Shown here in pieces: positions 17,104 through 25,883 of a stretch of DNA of 47,916 bases (its first letter is position 1; every line of letters begins with the position of its first letter). The notes under the pieces are model-generated. The model saw only the letters and a program-made list of their open reading frames with translations, searched no databases and was not told the origin of the DNA. The position numbers and the translations under genes are program-made. The stretch is from positions 1 through 47,916 of the forward strand of contig URQU01000011.1 of the NCBI GenBank assembly GCA_900550055.1, in the 5' to 3' direction. The DNA is from an uncultured Coriobacteriaceae bacterium. GTDB taxonomy: Bacteria > Actinomycetota > Coriobacteriia > Coriobacteriales > Eggerthellaceae.

Positions 17104-18048
17104 CTACTTGCGGATGGGAGCGTCTGCGTCCATGAGGCCGGCCTTCTTGATGACCTCGACGATGGCCGCGACATCCTCGCCCTCGAGCGGCTGGACGGGC
17201 TCGCGCATCTGGTTCGTGTTGAACACGCCCATCTGCCACAGAGCCGTCTTGAATGCGCCCACGCCGGCACCGAAGCCGACGGTGGCCTTGACCACGCGGG
17301 TCAGGAACATCAGACGGGCCAGGTGGTCCTGAATCTCCTTGACACGGGCCCAGTCGCCGGCCTGAGCGGCCTTCCACTGCTCCACGTAGCTATGCGGGTC
17401 AAGGTTGGCCAGGCCCGGAACGCTGCCGTCGGCGCCAGCCAGATACGCGCCGTCGACGCACACCTCATGGCCGGTGAGCAGCTGCAGCGGATGACCGGCA
17501 TCCTCGTTCTCGAGCACCAGCCAACGGAAGCTGACGTCGTCACCGGAGGAGTCCTTCACGCCCTGCAGCACGCCGTCCTTGCCCAGACGCACCAACATGG
17601 TGGGGTCAAGCTTGGTGTGCACGCACACGGGCAGGTCGTAGGCGAACAGCGGCAGGTCGGTATGCTCGCGGATGGCGCGGAAGTGACGCTCGGTCTCCTT
17701 CGGGCCGCCCAGAGCATAGAACGGAGCGGTGGCGACGAGCGCATCGACGCCGTAGCCCTTGGCGCGCTTGGCCTGGTCGACCACGCGCAGGGTTTCCATG
17801 TCGATGATGCCGGCGAGCACGGGCACGCGATGGTTCACGATGGCCACGGCCTCCTGCAGCACATGGTAACGCTGGGCATCGGTGAGGAACGCGACCTCGC
17901 CTGAGGAGCCCAGGAAGAACAAACCGTCGACGCCGGCGTCGATCATACGGTTGATGGAGCGCTCGAAGGCCTCCAGGTCAAGCTGCTTCTTCTCGGTCAG
18001 CGGGATGACCACCGGGGGGATTACGCCGCGAAACGGGGAATCGGTCAT
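17104..18048 (-). CDS. nanA: N-acetylneuraminate lyase (DapA/NanA aldolase family)
   Basis: This 314-residue class I aldolase is expected to split N-acetylneuraminate into ManNAc and pyruvate. The Schiff-base lysine is Lys165 in GVKDSSG and the catalytic tyrosine is Tyr137 in AYDLP, the same numbers as in E. coli NanA. The carboxylate-binding GSSGE lies at 47-51. The ATG at 18048 is preferred to an in-frame ATG at 18090 because the family fold begins at TDSPFRGVIPP and a promoter lies just upstream. The YDLP in place of the commoner YN-P, and overall sequence, leave dihydrodipicolinate synthase-like or keto-deoxysugar aldolase functions possible, but the nan/nag neighbours argue for NanA. Confidence 0.85.
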   Translation of the reverse strand: MTDSPFRGVIPPVVIPLTEKKQLDLEAFERSINRMIDAGVDGLFFLGSSGEVAFLTDAQRYHVLQEAVAIVNHRVPVLAGIIDMETLRVVDQAKRAKGYGVDALVATAPFYALGGPKETERHFRAIREHTDLPLFAYDLPVCVHTKLDPTMLVRLGKDGVLQGVKDSSGDDVSFRWLVLENEDAGHPLQLLTGHEVCVDGAYLAGADGSVPGLANLDPHSYVEQWKAAQAGDWARVKEIQDHLARLMFLTRVVKATVGFGAGVGAFKTALWQMGVFNTNQMREPVQPLEGEDVAAIVEVIKKAGLMDADAPIRK

Positions 18049-18092
18049 GATGAGTACCTTGCCTCTTTCTTTCTGTTGAGCGAACTTCAATG

Positions 18093-18122
18093 AGGATAGT
18101 ATCGGGGCTCGCCGTTCGTCAA
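18093..18122 (-). promoter_or_regulatory. Candidate promoter of nanA-nanK-nanE
   Basis: On the minus strand, TTGACG (18117-18122) and TATCCT (18093-18098) are spaced by 18 bp. They lie about 45 bases before the nanA start, in the gap after nagA. Confidence 0.5.
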
Positions 18123-18233
18123 CGCGCTGGCCAACGTTTCACAAACAAAGGATGGAATCCGTCTTACGGCGCGAACGGGCACCCGAACGGCGCAAAGCGC
18201 ATCGCAGCAGCAGCACAGCCGTGCTGGTTTTCT

Positions 18234-19379
18234 CTACGCGATAACCTTCCCTCGAAGCACCACGTACTTGATGTTCAGGTCGCGATCGAGCACCACGGCA
18301 TCGGCCTGGTATCCCGGGGCGATGGCTCCCAGCTTGCCCTCAAGGCCCAAGGCGCGAGCTGGATTGACCGTTGCGGCCTTCACGGCGCTGGTCAGCGGGA
18401 TGCCCATGGTGCGCACCGCCGTGCGCATGCAGGCCATCACATCGGAGACGCTGCCAGCCAGGCTGCCGTTGGCGATGGTGGCGCGGTTGCCCTTGACGAA
18501 GAACTGCTGGCCGCCCAGCTCGTATTCGCCGTCGCCGAGCCCGCAGGCACGCAGGCTGTCGCTGATCAAGATCATGCGGTCGTCGCCGAACAGAGCGAAC
18601 GCCAGGCGCACCATAGCGGGATGGATATGCACGCCGTCGGCGATGATCTCGGCCGTCACATCGTTACGCTCCGCACCGGCGGCAATGGGGCCGGGCTCTC
18701 GGTGATGCAGCGAGGGCATGGCATTGAACAGGTGCGTCATATGGCGCGCGCCGGCATCGAAGGCAGCGCACGCGTCATCGTAGCCGGTGCAGGTATGGGC
18801 TACGGAGACGCGCACGTCATGGGACATCTGGCGGATGAACTCCAGGTTGCCCGGCTGCTCGGGGGCCACGTCCACCAGCTTGATGAGACCCCTCGCCTGA
18901 TGCTGCAGACGGCCGAACTCCTCGATCGAGGCGCTGCGCACGTAGGCGGGATTCTGCGCGCCCACCTTGTCGGGAGCGATATAGGGACCCTCCATGTTGA
19001 TGCCCACGATGCCGGCTTCCCCCGCCGCGGTTTCATGCGCGGCCACGCTGGCCACGATGGGCGCCAGGCGCTCTTCGGGAAGCGTCATGGTGGTCGGGCA
19101 GATGGAGGTCACGCCACGGCTTGCCTCGTATGCCGCGATGGCGGAGATGCCCTCATCGGACGCATCGCAGAAATCGTGACCCATGGCACCGTGGAAGTGC
19201 ACGTCTATCAGGCCGGGAATCACATAGCATCCCGAAGCGTCCAGCGTATCGGCAGCGCCACACGCGCCGCACGCTTCGCCTCCCGATGCCTCGATGCTGG
19301 AGAAGGCCCGCCCCTCCACCGCCACATCGCGCTCGCGGAAGCATTGGCCGTCGAACACCTTTCCGTTTGCAATGCGCAT
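18234..19379 (-). CDS. nagA: N-acetylglucosamine-6-phosphate deacetylase
   Basis: This 381-residue amidohydrolase removes acetate from GlcNAc-6-P. It has the metal-site DVHFHG, the glutamate in NMEGPYI, the histidines in VAHTCTG and THLFNAMPSLHHREPG, and the catalytic aspartate in LISDSLRA. Length is typical. AAAGGAG lies 9 bases before the ATG. It is downstream of nagB on the same strand with a strong hairpin between them, and upstream of nanA. Together NagA and NagB feed both GlcNAc and sialic-acid carbon into glycolysis. Confidence 0.95.
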   Translation of the reverse strand: MRIANGKVFDGQCFRERDVAVEGRAFSSIEASGGEACGACGAADTLDASGCYVIPGLIDVHFHGAMGHDFCDASDEGISAIAAYEASRGVTSICPTTMTLPEERLAPIVASVAAHETAAGEAGIVGINMEGPYIAPDKVGAQNPAYVRSASIEEFGRLQHQARGLIKLVDVAPEQPGNLEFIRQMSHDVRVSVAHTCTGYDDACAAFDAGARHMTHLFNAMPSLHHREPGPIAAGAERNDVTAEIIADGVHIHPAMVRLAFALFGDDRMILISDSLRACGLGDGEYELGGQQFFVKGNRATIANGSLAGSVSDVMACMRTAVRTMGIPLTSAVKAATVNPARALGLEGKLGAIAPGYQADAVVLDRDLNIKYVVLRGKVIA

Positions 19380-19402
19380 ATCCGCATGCTCCTTTCAAAT
19401 AT

Positions 19403-19436
19403 GGAAGGGCTTCCCGCTTTGGCGGAAAGCCCTTCC
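19403..19436 (-). terminator. Hairpin between nagB and nagA
   Basis: GGAAGGGCTT-CCCGC pairs with GCGG-AAGCCCTTCC around a TTTG loop, with one internal mismatch. The T-run on the minus strand (ATATTTG) is weak, so this may be a partial terminator or an RNA-processing site that sets the nagB to nagA ratio. Confidence 0.55.
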
Positions 19437-19467
19437 GATGTGTTATCGATTATAGCAACAACACGCC

Positions 19468-20193
19468 TTACAGCAGCGATCCGGCCTCGGCGTCAACCAC
19501 GACGGTGACGTTGGGGTGCAGCTGCAGCACCGACGCGGGAACCTGCGGGGTGACGGGGCCGAAGAACGCGTCGCGCACGATCTGCGCCTTATCGACGCCG
19601 CTGGCCACCACCAGGATGGCGCGAGCCTTCATGATGGTGCCGATGCCCATGGTGTATGCCTCGCGGGGAACCTGGTCGATGGATTCGAACAGGCGGCTGT
19701 TGGCGTTGATGGTGCTCTCCGTCAACTCGACCACGTGGGTGCGCACGGGGAACTCATCGCAAGGCTCGTTGAAGCCGATGTGGCCGTTATGGCCCAGACC
19801 CAGCAGCTGCAAGTCGATGCCGCCGGCCTCGCTGATGGCCAGCTCGTAAGATTCGCAAGCAGCCTCCGCATCGGGGTTGGCGCCATCGGGGACGCTCGTG
19901 GCCTCGGGGTCGATGTCGACATGGTCGAAGAGGTTCTTCTGCATGAAGTAGCGATAGCTCTGGTCATGCTCGGGGGACAGGCCGCGGTACTCGTCCAAGT
20001 TGAACGTGGTGACCTGCTCGAAGCTGATGCGGTCGGCCTGGAAGTCCTCCACCAGGTCCGCGTACAGCCCGATAGGCGTGGAGCCGGTTGCCAAGCCCAG
20101 CGTGGAAGCCGGGTCCACGATCAGCTGCGCGGCGATCAGATCAGCCGCGCGACGGCTCATATCCTCGTAGGTCTCCTCGATGAACAGTTGCAT
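19468..20193 (-). CDS. nagB: Glucosamine-6-phosphate deaminase
   Basis: This 241-residue enzyme converts GlcN-6-P to fructose-6-P and ammonia. It has LATGSTPIGLY (phosphate binding), FNLDEYRGL with the catalytic base Asp67, and LGLGHNGHIGFNEP with the active-site Asp/His/Glu region. It is a short NagB without the allosteric C-terminal extension of the 266-residue E. coli enzyme. AAAGGG lies 6 bases before the ATG. It is the first gene of the amino-sugar run; no clear promoter box was seen in the 87-base gap upstream. Confidence 0.95.
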   Translation of the reverse strand: MQLFIEETYEDMSRRAADLIAAQLIVDPASTLGLATGSTPIGLYADLVEDFQADRISFEQVTTFNLDEYRGLSPEHDQSYRYFMQKNLFDHVDIDPEATSVPDGANPDAEAACESYELAISEAGGIDLQLLGLGHNGHIGFNEPCDEFPVRTHVVELTESTINANSRLFESIDQVPREAYTMGIGTIMKARAILVVASGVDKAQIVRDAFFGPVTPQVPASVLQLHPNVTVVVDAEAGSLL

Positions 20194-20280
20194 GTGATGC
20201 CCTTTCTTTCGCCGTTGAAATCGGTCGGGGTTGACAATGGAAGCTAGCGCGTGCGAAGGCCACCCACCGCACGCCGCCGC

Positions 20281-22470
20281 CTAGGTCCAGAACAGCACCG
20301 TCTCGATGATGTCCTGATACGACCAGGGGTAGATATCGGAGAACCATCCGGTTTCCGGGACGAAGCAGATAAGCGAGATATACAGCACCGAGATGCAGAC
20401 GAGCGCCAGCAGCCCCTTCATGAGCAGCACCTGGGCCGTCAACCCGGGTCTAAGGTTCTCGTTGACGATAAACGCCAGAAGCACCGATGCCGCCAGGAAC
20501 ATGAAGCTGAAGTCCGCATAGTAGCGCTGCAGGATGCCCGCCATCTGCGCATCCATGAGCGCAACCACCACGCCGCCGAACAGCAAGGCGATGATGACGC
20601 CGGCGATAGTGCGCGTCGAGCGCTGCTTGAAACGCAAGGCCAAGATACGGCGCGAGAACGGCAGGATCCACAGGATGGGAAGGCACGCCAACACGCCGCC
20701 GAACGTGACCTCCTTGATGGTCTGCCCCAAATACGTGGTCTCGAACGGAGCAGGCTGCAGGAACGGGAACACGCCGGTCATAGATGGCGGCTGCAGGAAG
20801 TACGCGAACAACGCCGGAGCCAGACGCCCGATGTTCCAACCGCGCTTGGTCATGTCATTGACCGTCAGGTTGTAGTTTGCGCCGAAATCGGTAAAGCTGC
20901 CGAAGCGCGCATGATTGTACAGCATCAACCCCGCCGCCATCACAATGTACGGCGCCATCAAGCAAGCGAACTCGATCGCGCCCTTGCGCGTGAGGATGGT
21001 TCGCTTCGTGATGTACTTGCGCCAGAACAGCGGGAATGCCACCAGCGACAGCACGATAAGCTGCGGACGGCATCCGACAACCAGGGCCATGCACAGGCTT
21101 CCGCCCAGATACCAACCGCAGGGACGCTTCGCCGCACGACCGCGCATCCACAGATACAAGCCCCAAACCGAAAACGCCAGACCCATGGAAATGGGAAGCG
21201 AGTAGAACGTGGGGAACTTCAGCAGATACAAGATGCCGCAGCACATGACCAGCGGGATCTGCAACAACAGGTACAAGCCCAGGCTGACGCGCTTGAAGTG
21301 ATAACGTGCGAACCTGTCGAGCAAAGCCGAGCAACCCAACACGAACATGATGACGGCTATGAGCACGCCGATGGCCGTCGGGAAATTCGACCCGGTCAGC
21401 AAATAGAACGGCAAGTAGAACACGAGCACGGGAACCACGCCGAAGTACACATAGTAATGCCCGTCGTGGTAGGCAACGTCGAAGAGGTACTCCTCGCCCG
21501 TTTCCTTCTGCAGCTCATCGCGGGCGCCCTTGTCGTAAGGGTCGTCCATTTCCTGAAGCCATTGCGGAGGGGTTTCCTCCAAGTACAGCTGGCCATGGGC
21601 CATTGATTTGGCAAGCTCGGCGTACTGCTGAGCATTCTCACCGCCAACTTTAAATGTGTTGGCGATGCCGGTGCCATCCCAGGAGCCGGAATTGTACGTG
21701 CTGGTAGCGACGCCTACCAAGTTCGAGCCCATGAACAAATAGGAACTGAGCAGCACGATCTCGATTGCCACGGCGGTGATAAGCGCGGCTTTCGACTTAC
21801 GGGGATTGCGAACGATGCCGATGCGGTAAATAGCAGACTTCGGACGGAAGATGAACGCAAGCGACAGAATGCCCAACGTTAGCAAGAAGCGCGTCTGGTT
21901 GAACAGGAACGGCTCTCGCGCGTTGATGGACACGTCCGAGAGCTTCACCGGGTAGTTGATATCCTCGCCGGTGATAGTAATCTTGAGATTGGACACCAAC
22001 CCCGTGGTGTTCAGATTGATGTACTCGCTTTGATCGCACAGCGTATTGACGTCCACCTCGGGCACGCCGACTGTGTACTCAGTAGAATCGAAATACGTGC
22101 TATGAGCCTCGTCGGTGAACTGAATCTTCACCTTCAGCTGCTGGGCAGGTTGCCGGTAATCGAAGTTCAACCACACGTTGTGAACCTCAGAGTTGAGGTT
22201 CTTGAACTCGATGACGTGATTAACCTCGGTAACTCGATACTGGTTGTCAAGCGTCTTCGTAAGCGCCAAGCGATTGTTCAGGTTAGTAGTGTGGTACCCC
22301 GCCGTACGAAAGTAATTAAAGTTGAACACGAACGTTTCCAGCACCAAGGCCGCAAGCACCAACAACACGACGCTTTTCAAGACGTGCTTTACCGTAGCGC
22401 CATGCTTAAGCATAAGCTGCTGGTGCCAGTAGGATATGTTCTGTTTCATGGTAGGCATACGGCGAACCAT
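20281..22470 (-). CDS. Large multi-span membrane protein, glycosyltransferase-like, function unknown
   Basis: This protein of about 729 residues has an N-terminal membrane anchor (about residues 29-50), an external beta-rich domain of about 150 residues, then about ten membrane segments. The signature DVAYHDGHYYVYFGVVPVL occurs before the main membrane bundle, as in poorly characterised GT-C-like actinobacterial and clostridial membrane proteins. No catalytic residue can be assigned. The N-terminal half uses more A/T-ending codons than its neighbours. The start is uncertain: no ribosome site precedes the ATGs at 22470, 22458 or 22449, and a TATAAT (22469-22474) overlaps the first, so a leaderless or later start is possible. 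It occupies the place after adk where map-infA would normally lie. Confidence 0.7.
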   Translation of the reverse strand: MVRRMPTMKQNISYWHQQLMLKHGATVKHVLKSVVLLVLAALVLETFVFNFNYFRTAGYHTTNLNNRLALTKTLDNQYRVTEVNHVIEFKNLNSEVHNVWLNFDYRQPAQQLKVKIQFTDEAHSTYFDSTEYTVGVPEVDVNTLCDQSEYINLNTTGLVSNLKITITGEDINYPVKLSDVSINAREPFLFNQTRFLLTLGILSLAFIFRPKSAIYRIGIVRNPRKSKAALITAVAIEIVLLSSYLFMGSNLVGVATSTYNSGSWDGTGIANTFKVGGENAQQYAELAKSMAHGQLYLEETPPQWLQEMDDPYDKGARDELQKETGEEYLFDVAYHDGHYYVYFGVVPVLVFYLPFYLLTGSNFPTAIGVLIAVIMFVLGCSALLDRFARYHFKRVSLGLYLLLQIPLVMCCGILYLLKFPTFYSLPISMGLAFSVWGLYLWMRGRAAKRPCGWYLGGSLCMALVVGCRPQLIVLSLVAFPLFWRKYITKRTILTRKGAIEFACLMAPYIVMAAGLMLYNHARFGSFTDFGANYNLTVNDMTKRGWNIGRLAPALFAYFLQPPSMTGVFPFLQPAPFETTYLGQTIKEVTFGGVLACLPILWILPFSRRILALRFKQRSTRTIAGVIIALLFGGVVVALMDAQMAGILQRYYADFSFMFLAASVLLAFIVNENLRPGLTAQVLLMKGLLALVCISVLYISLICFVPETGWFSDIYPWSYQDIIETVLFWT

Positions 22471-22483
22471 TATACGGGATAAG

Positions 22484-22511
22484 CAAAGGGAGGGGTAGTT
22501 TCACCCCTCCC
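22484..22511 (-). terminator. Terminator of adk
   Basis: GGGAGGGGT (22488-22496) pairs with ACCCCTCCC (22503-22511), and the minus strand continues TTTGCTTAT. It ends the ribosomal protein-secY-adk transcript. Confidence 0.75.
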
Positions 22512-22544
22512 CTCTCAAGCAATATGCACGTTTTACGGCAGATG

Positions 22545-23171
22545 TTACAGACCAAGAGCCTGCTTCACATCAGCATACACAACGTCGACGTCGCGGTCGC
22601 CGTCGATGGACACGAGCAGGTCGCAGCCGCGATAGTAGTCGATCAGCGGAGCCGTGGACTTCTCGTAGACGTCGAGGCGGTTACGAACCGTGGCCTCGTT
22701 GTCGTCGTCGCGCTGATACATCTCACCACCGCATGCGGGGCATGCAGCGTCAGCGACGGAGCCGATGTGGCCGCATTCCTTGCACATACGACGAGAGGTC
22801 AGACGCTTGACGATAACCTCGAAGTCGACGTCGATGAGCAGAGCGGCATTCAGCGGGCGCTCCAGCTCGGCGAGCATGGTATCAAGAGCCACAGCCTGCG
22901 TGGTGGTACGCGGGAAGCCGTCCAGGATGACGCCCTTCTCGGTATCGGGCTGCTCGATGCGTTCCTTCATCAGATCGATGATCAAGTCGTCGGGAACCAG
23001 CTCACCGGCGTCCATGAAGCCCTTGGCCTTAACGCCGAGAGGAGTCTGATTCTTAACGGCAGCGCGAAGGATGTCGCCCGTGGAGATATGGCACAGGCCG
23101 CAATCCTCGACCAGCTTGGCAGCCTGCGTGCCCTTACCGGCGCCCGGGGCGCCCAGCAACACGATGTTCAT
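22545..23171 (-). CDS. adk: Adenylate kinase, zinc-LID type
   Basis: This 208-residue enzyme interconverts AMP and ATP with 2 ADP. It has the P-loop GAPGAGKGT at 7-15, the AMP-binding DGFPRT at 84-89 and a long LID with four zinc cysteines C130, C133, C144 and C147, the form common in Gram-positive bacteria. It lies downstream of secY as in the standard spc operon, but a strong hairpin separates the two, suggesting partial attenuation. The usual downstream map and infA are missing here. Confidence 0.97.
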   Translation of the reverse strand: MNIVLLGAPGAGKGTQAAKLVEDCGLCHISTGDILRAAVKNQTPLGVKAKGFMDAGELVPDDLIIDLMKERIEQPDTEKGVILDGFPRTTTQAVALDTMLAELERPLNAALLIDVDFEVIVKRLTSRRMCKECGHIGSVADAACPACGGEMYQRDDDNEATVRNRLDVYEKSTAPLIDYYRGCDLLVSIDGDRDVDVVYADVKQALGL

Positions 23172-23220
23172 GGTGAAGCAATCCTTTCGAGATATGCAGA
23201 TAATGCAATTGCATCATAAC

Positions 23221-23250
23221 AAAAAGGGAGGGCCCTCGGGGCCCTCCCTT
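23221..23250 (-). terminator. Strong hairpin with T-tract between secY and adk
   Basis: AAGGGAGGGCCC (23224-23235) pairs perfectly with GGGCCCTCCCTT (23239-23250) around a 3-base loop, and the minus strand then reads TTTTTG. It should terminate much of the ribosomal transcript before adk. Confidence 0.85.
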
Positions 23251-23269
23251 CGGTAACTGCAAGGTTTCC

Positions 23270-24550
23270 TTACTTGAAGAATCCCTCATAGTTATGCATC
23301 TTCAACTGGCTTTCAACCTTGCTCATGGTATCGAGCGCAACGCCGATCATGATCAGGATGGAAGTACCGCCAAACGCCTGGATGAGCGTGTTGCCGGTAA
23401 AGTAGAAGATGATGGTCGGCACAACCGCGATGACCGCGATGAAAATGCCGCCCGGAAGCGTGACACGATGCAGCACGTTCTTGATGTAGGTCACGGTAGC
23501 GGAACCGGGACGAACACCGGGAATGAAGCCGCCCTGCTTACGCAGGTTGTCCGCCGTCTCCTCGGGATTGAACACCATGGAGGTGTAGAAATACGCGAAG
23601 AAGACGATCAGCGCGATGGTGAGGATCCAATTCAACCAACCTGTGGAGATGGCATCGGCGAAAGCCGTCAGCCAACCCACGTTGAACAGAGCCGCAAGCT
23701 GTGCCGGGAAGTAGATCAGGCAGCTTGCGAAGATGATCGGGATAACGCCCGCCGCATTCACCTTCAAGGGAATGTAGGTGGACTGACCGCCCATCATCTT
23801 GCGACCCTGCACGCGCTTGGCGTAGTTCACCGGGATACGGCGCTGTGCGCGCTCCACGAAGATGATCGCGGGGATGCACACGAGCACCACGGCCAGGATA
23901 AGCACCGTGATGGCGATGCCCATACCGGTATCGGTGGTCAGGTTCACCGAAGAGAAGATGGCCGAAGGCACACGGCTGACGATGCTCACGAAGATGATGA
24001 GCGACATGCCGTTGCCGACGCCGCGCTGCGTGATGAGCTCGCCCATCCACATGATGAACGCGGTACCGGCCACCAACGTGAACACCACCAGGATATCGGT
24101 GAGGATCTCGGGCACCTCGGAAGAGAACACCACGCCGTACTGCGGGGACTTGAACAGCAGCAGGTAGCCGATGGCGTTGATCAGGCCCAGGGCCAGCGTC
24201 AGGTAACGCGTGACCTGGGTGATGCGACGCCTGCCGGTCTCGCCTTCCTTCGCCCAACGGCCCACCGCCGGGATGACGCCCTGCATCAGCTGCATGATGA
24301 TGGATGCGGTGATGTAGGGCATGATGCCCAGCGAGAATACCGAGAAGTTCGAAAGCGCGCCGCCGGTGAACAGGTCCAGCATGGTCATGGACACGCCCGA
24401 ATCCTGGAACGAGTCAGCGAACTCGTGGAACGGGATGCCCGGAACCGGCACGTAGGAACCGAATCGATAAAGCGCAAGGATGCCCAGCGTGAACAAGATC
24501 TTCTTGCGCAGCTCGGGAACCTTGAACGCGTCGATGATAGAGCTTAGCAA
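23270..24550 (-). CDS. secY: Protein translocase channel subunit SecY
   Basis: This 426-residue protein has ten predicted membrane segments and forms the SecYEG export channel. It has the plug region and family stretches (FGSYVPVPGIP near the N-terminus; QRRIPVNYAKRVQGRKMMGGQSTYIPLK in the cytosolic C4 loop; EETADNLRKQGGFIPG before TM9). The start appears to be TTG at 24550: no in-frame ATG fits the conserved N-terminus, and AAAGG lies 10 bases upstream. It overlaps the end of rplO by 7 bases, implying translational coupling. Confidence 0.97.
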   Translation of the reverse strand: MLSSIIDAFKVPELRKKILFTLGILALYRFGSYVPVPGIPFHEFADSFQDSGVSMTMLDLFTGGALSNFSVFSLGIMPYITASIIMQLMQGVIPAVGRWAKEGETGRRRITQVTRYLTLALGLINAIGYLLLFKSPQYGVVFSSEVPEILTDILVVFTLVAGTAFIMWMGELITQRGVGNGMSLIIFVSIVSRVPSAIFSSVNLTTDTGMGIAITVLILAVVLVCIPAIIFVERAQRRIPVNYAKRVQGRKMMGGQSTYIPLKVNAAGVIPIIFASCLIYFPAQLAALFNVGWLTAFADAISTGWLNWILTIALIVFFAYFYTSMVFNPEETADNLRKQGGFIPGVRPGSATVTYIKNVLHRVTLPGGIFIAVIAVVPTIIFYFTGNTLIQAFGGTSILIMIGVALDTMSKVESQLKMHNYEGFFK

Positions 24551-24993
24551 GGCTCTTCGACCTTTCCGCCAGCTGCCTCGATCTTCGCCTTGGCGGAGGC
24601 AGAAACCTTGTCGACCTTGATGGTCAGGGCCTTGGTGATATCGCCATCGCCGAGAACCTTCACCAGGGCGTCCTCATGCTTGATGATGCCCTTGGCCTTC
24701 AGGGAAGCACCGTCGACGACGTCGCCAGCCTCGAACTTCTCCTCGAGACGGGAGACGTTCACGGGCAGGTACTCGACGCGGTTGATGTTGCGGAAGCCGG
24801 GCAGCTTCGGCAGACGACGGGCCAGCGGGGTCTGGCCGCCCTCGAAGCCGGCGCCCTTGCCGCCACCGGAGCGGGACTTCTGGCCGTTCATACCGCGGCC
24901 GGCGGTCTTGCCCTGACCGGCAGCGTGGCCGCGGCCGACGCGCTTGCGGTTCTTACGAGAGCCCTCTGCGGGCTTGAGGTCCTTGAGTTCCAT
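24544..24993 (-). CDS. rplO: 50S ribosomal protein L15
   Basis: This 149-residue large-subunit protein has the classic N-terminus (LKPAEGSRKNRKRVGRGH) followed by Gly/Lys/Arg-rich tails (GKTAGRGMNGQKSRSGGG) that thread into 23S rRNA. The last codons overlap the TTG start of secY. Upstream lies an unusually long, structured 159-base gap after rpmD. Confidence 0.98.
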   Translation of the reverse strand: MELKDLKPAEGSRKNRKRVGRGHAAGQGKTAGRGMNGQKSRSGGGKGAGFEGGQTPLARRLPKLPGFRNINRVEYLPVNVSRLEEKFEAGDVVDGASLKAKGIIKHEDALVKVLGDGDITKALTIKVDKVSASAKAKIEAAGGKVEEPC

Positions 24994-25017
24994 TCGTTTC
25001 TCCTTGCAGATAGCTTA

Positions 25018-25125
25018 CCGGGCTCCCGCCCGGTGCTGGCAGCTCGCCGCCAGCAAACTTCCAATACAGCCGATTGGCGCGCCGGAAGCCGACACGCCAA
25101 TCGAGAATTCTACCCGAGACGGGTA
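25018..25125 (-). promoter_or_regulatory. Four tandem hairpins in the rpmD-rplO gap
   Basis: The inverted repeats are ACCGGGC/GCCCGGT (25018-25034), GCTGGC/GCCAGC (25035-25054), CGATTGGCG/CGCCAATCG (25071-25103) and TACCCG/CGGGTA (25111-25125). None has a good minus-strand T-tract. They could act as processing sites, an attenuator or a ribosomal-protein binding site; no known family was recognised. Confidence 0.45.
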
Positions 25126-25152
25126 AGTATGCCAAGGTGGCACCTGGGAACT

Positions 25153-25344
25153 TTACAGCTCCTCCACCTTGATGAGATGCTTCACCTTGAAGATCATGCC
25201 ACGGATGTTGGCATTGTCGACCTGGTCGATGGAACGGCCGATCTTGCCGAGGCCCAGGGCCTTGAGCGTAGCAGCCTGATCCTTCTTGTAACCGATGGAG
25301 CTTTTCACCTGCGTAAGACGCAGCGTCTTCTTAGCGTCAGACAT
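25153..25344 (-). CDS. rpmD: 50S ribosomal protein L30
   Basis: This 63-residue protein matches the bacterial L30 pattern (LRLTQVKSSIGYKKDQAATLKALGL). GGAAGGAG precedes the ATG. It lies 3 bases after rpsE. Confidence 0.96.
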   Translation of the reverse strand: MSDAKKTLRLTQVKSSIGYKKDQAATLKALGLGKIGRSIDQVDNANIRGMIFKVKHLIKVEEL

Positions 25345-25347
25345 GGG

Positions 25348-25869
25348 TTACTCCTTCCAGCCGTAGATCTTGGCAACGGAAATGCCACGACGCTCGGCAA
25401 CGGACTCGGGGGACTGCATTTCCTTCAGACCCTCGGCCGTGGCCTTGACCACGTTCATGACGTTGTCGGTGCCCAGAGACTTGCACAGGACGTTCTCCAC
25501 ACCGGACAGCTCCAGGACGGCACGGGCAGCGCCGCCGGCGATAACGCCGGTACCGGGAACAGCAGGCTTGATGAGAACGCGACCGGCACCGAACTCGCCG
25601 ATGATCTCATGCGGCAGCGTCTTCTCGTCGGTCAGCGGCACGGAGAACATGTTCTTCTTTGCGTCCTCCACGCCCTTCTTGATGGCCGTAGGCACTTCCT
25701 GGGACTTGCCCATGCCGATGCCGACGTGGCCGTTGCGGTCGCCCACGACCACCAGCGCGGTCAGACCGAAGCGGCGACCACCCTTGACGACCTTGGACAC
25801 GCGGTTGATGTAAACGACGCGCTCTTCGAGCTCGGGAGCTGCGGCGTTCTCTTGCTTGTTGCGAGCCAT
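25348..25869 (-). CDS. rpsE: 30S ribosomal protein S5
   Basis: This 173-residue protein has an N-terminal double-stranded RNA-binding-like domain (ERVVYINRVSKVVKGGRRFGL; VGDRNGHVGIGMGKS) and the C-terminal S5 domain (VLIKPAVPGTGVIAGGAARAVLELSG). It contributes to decoding accuracy near the mRNA entry site. AAGGGG precedes the ATG. Confidence 0.98.
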   Translation of the reverse strand: MARNKQENAAAPELEERVVYINRVSKVVKGGRRFGLTALVVVGDRNGHVGIGMGKSQEVPTAIKKGVEDAKKNMFSVPLTDEKTLPHEIIGEFGAGRVLIKPAVPGTGVIAGGAARAVLELSGVENVLCKSLGTDNVMNVVKATAEGLKEMQSPESVAERRGISVAKIYGWKE

Positions 25870-25883
25870 AGACTAAACCCCTT

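Noticed and set aside
16988..17377. N-terminal extension of the ROK kinase frame
   Set aside because: The extra codons run through nanA in another frame; the ROK fold begins at 16987.
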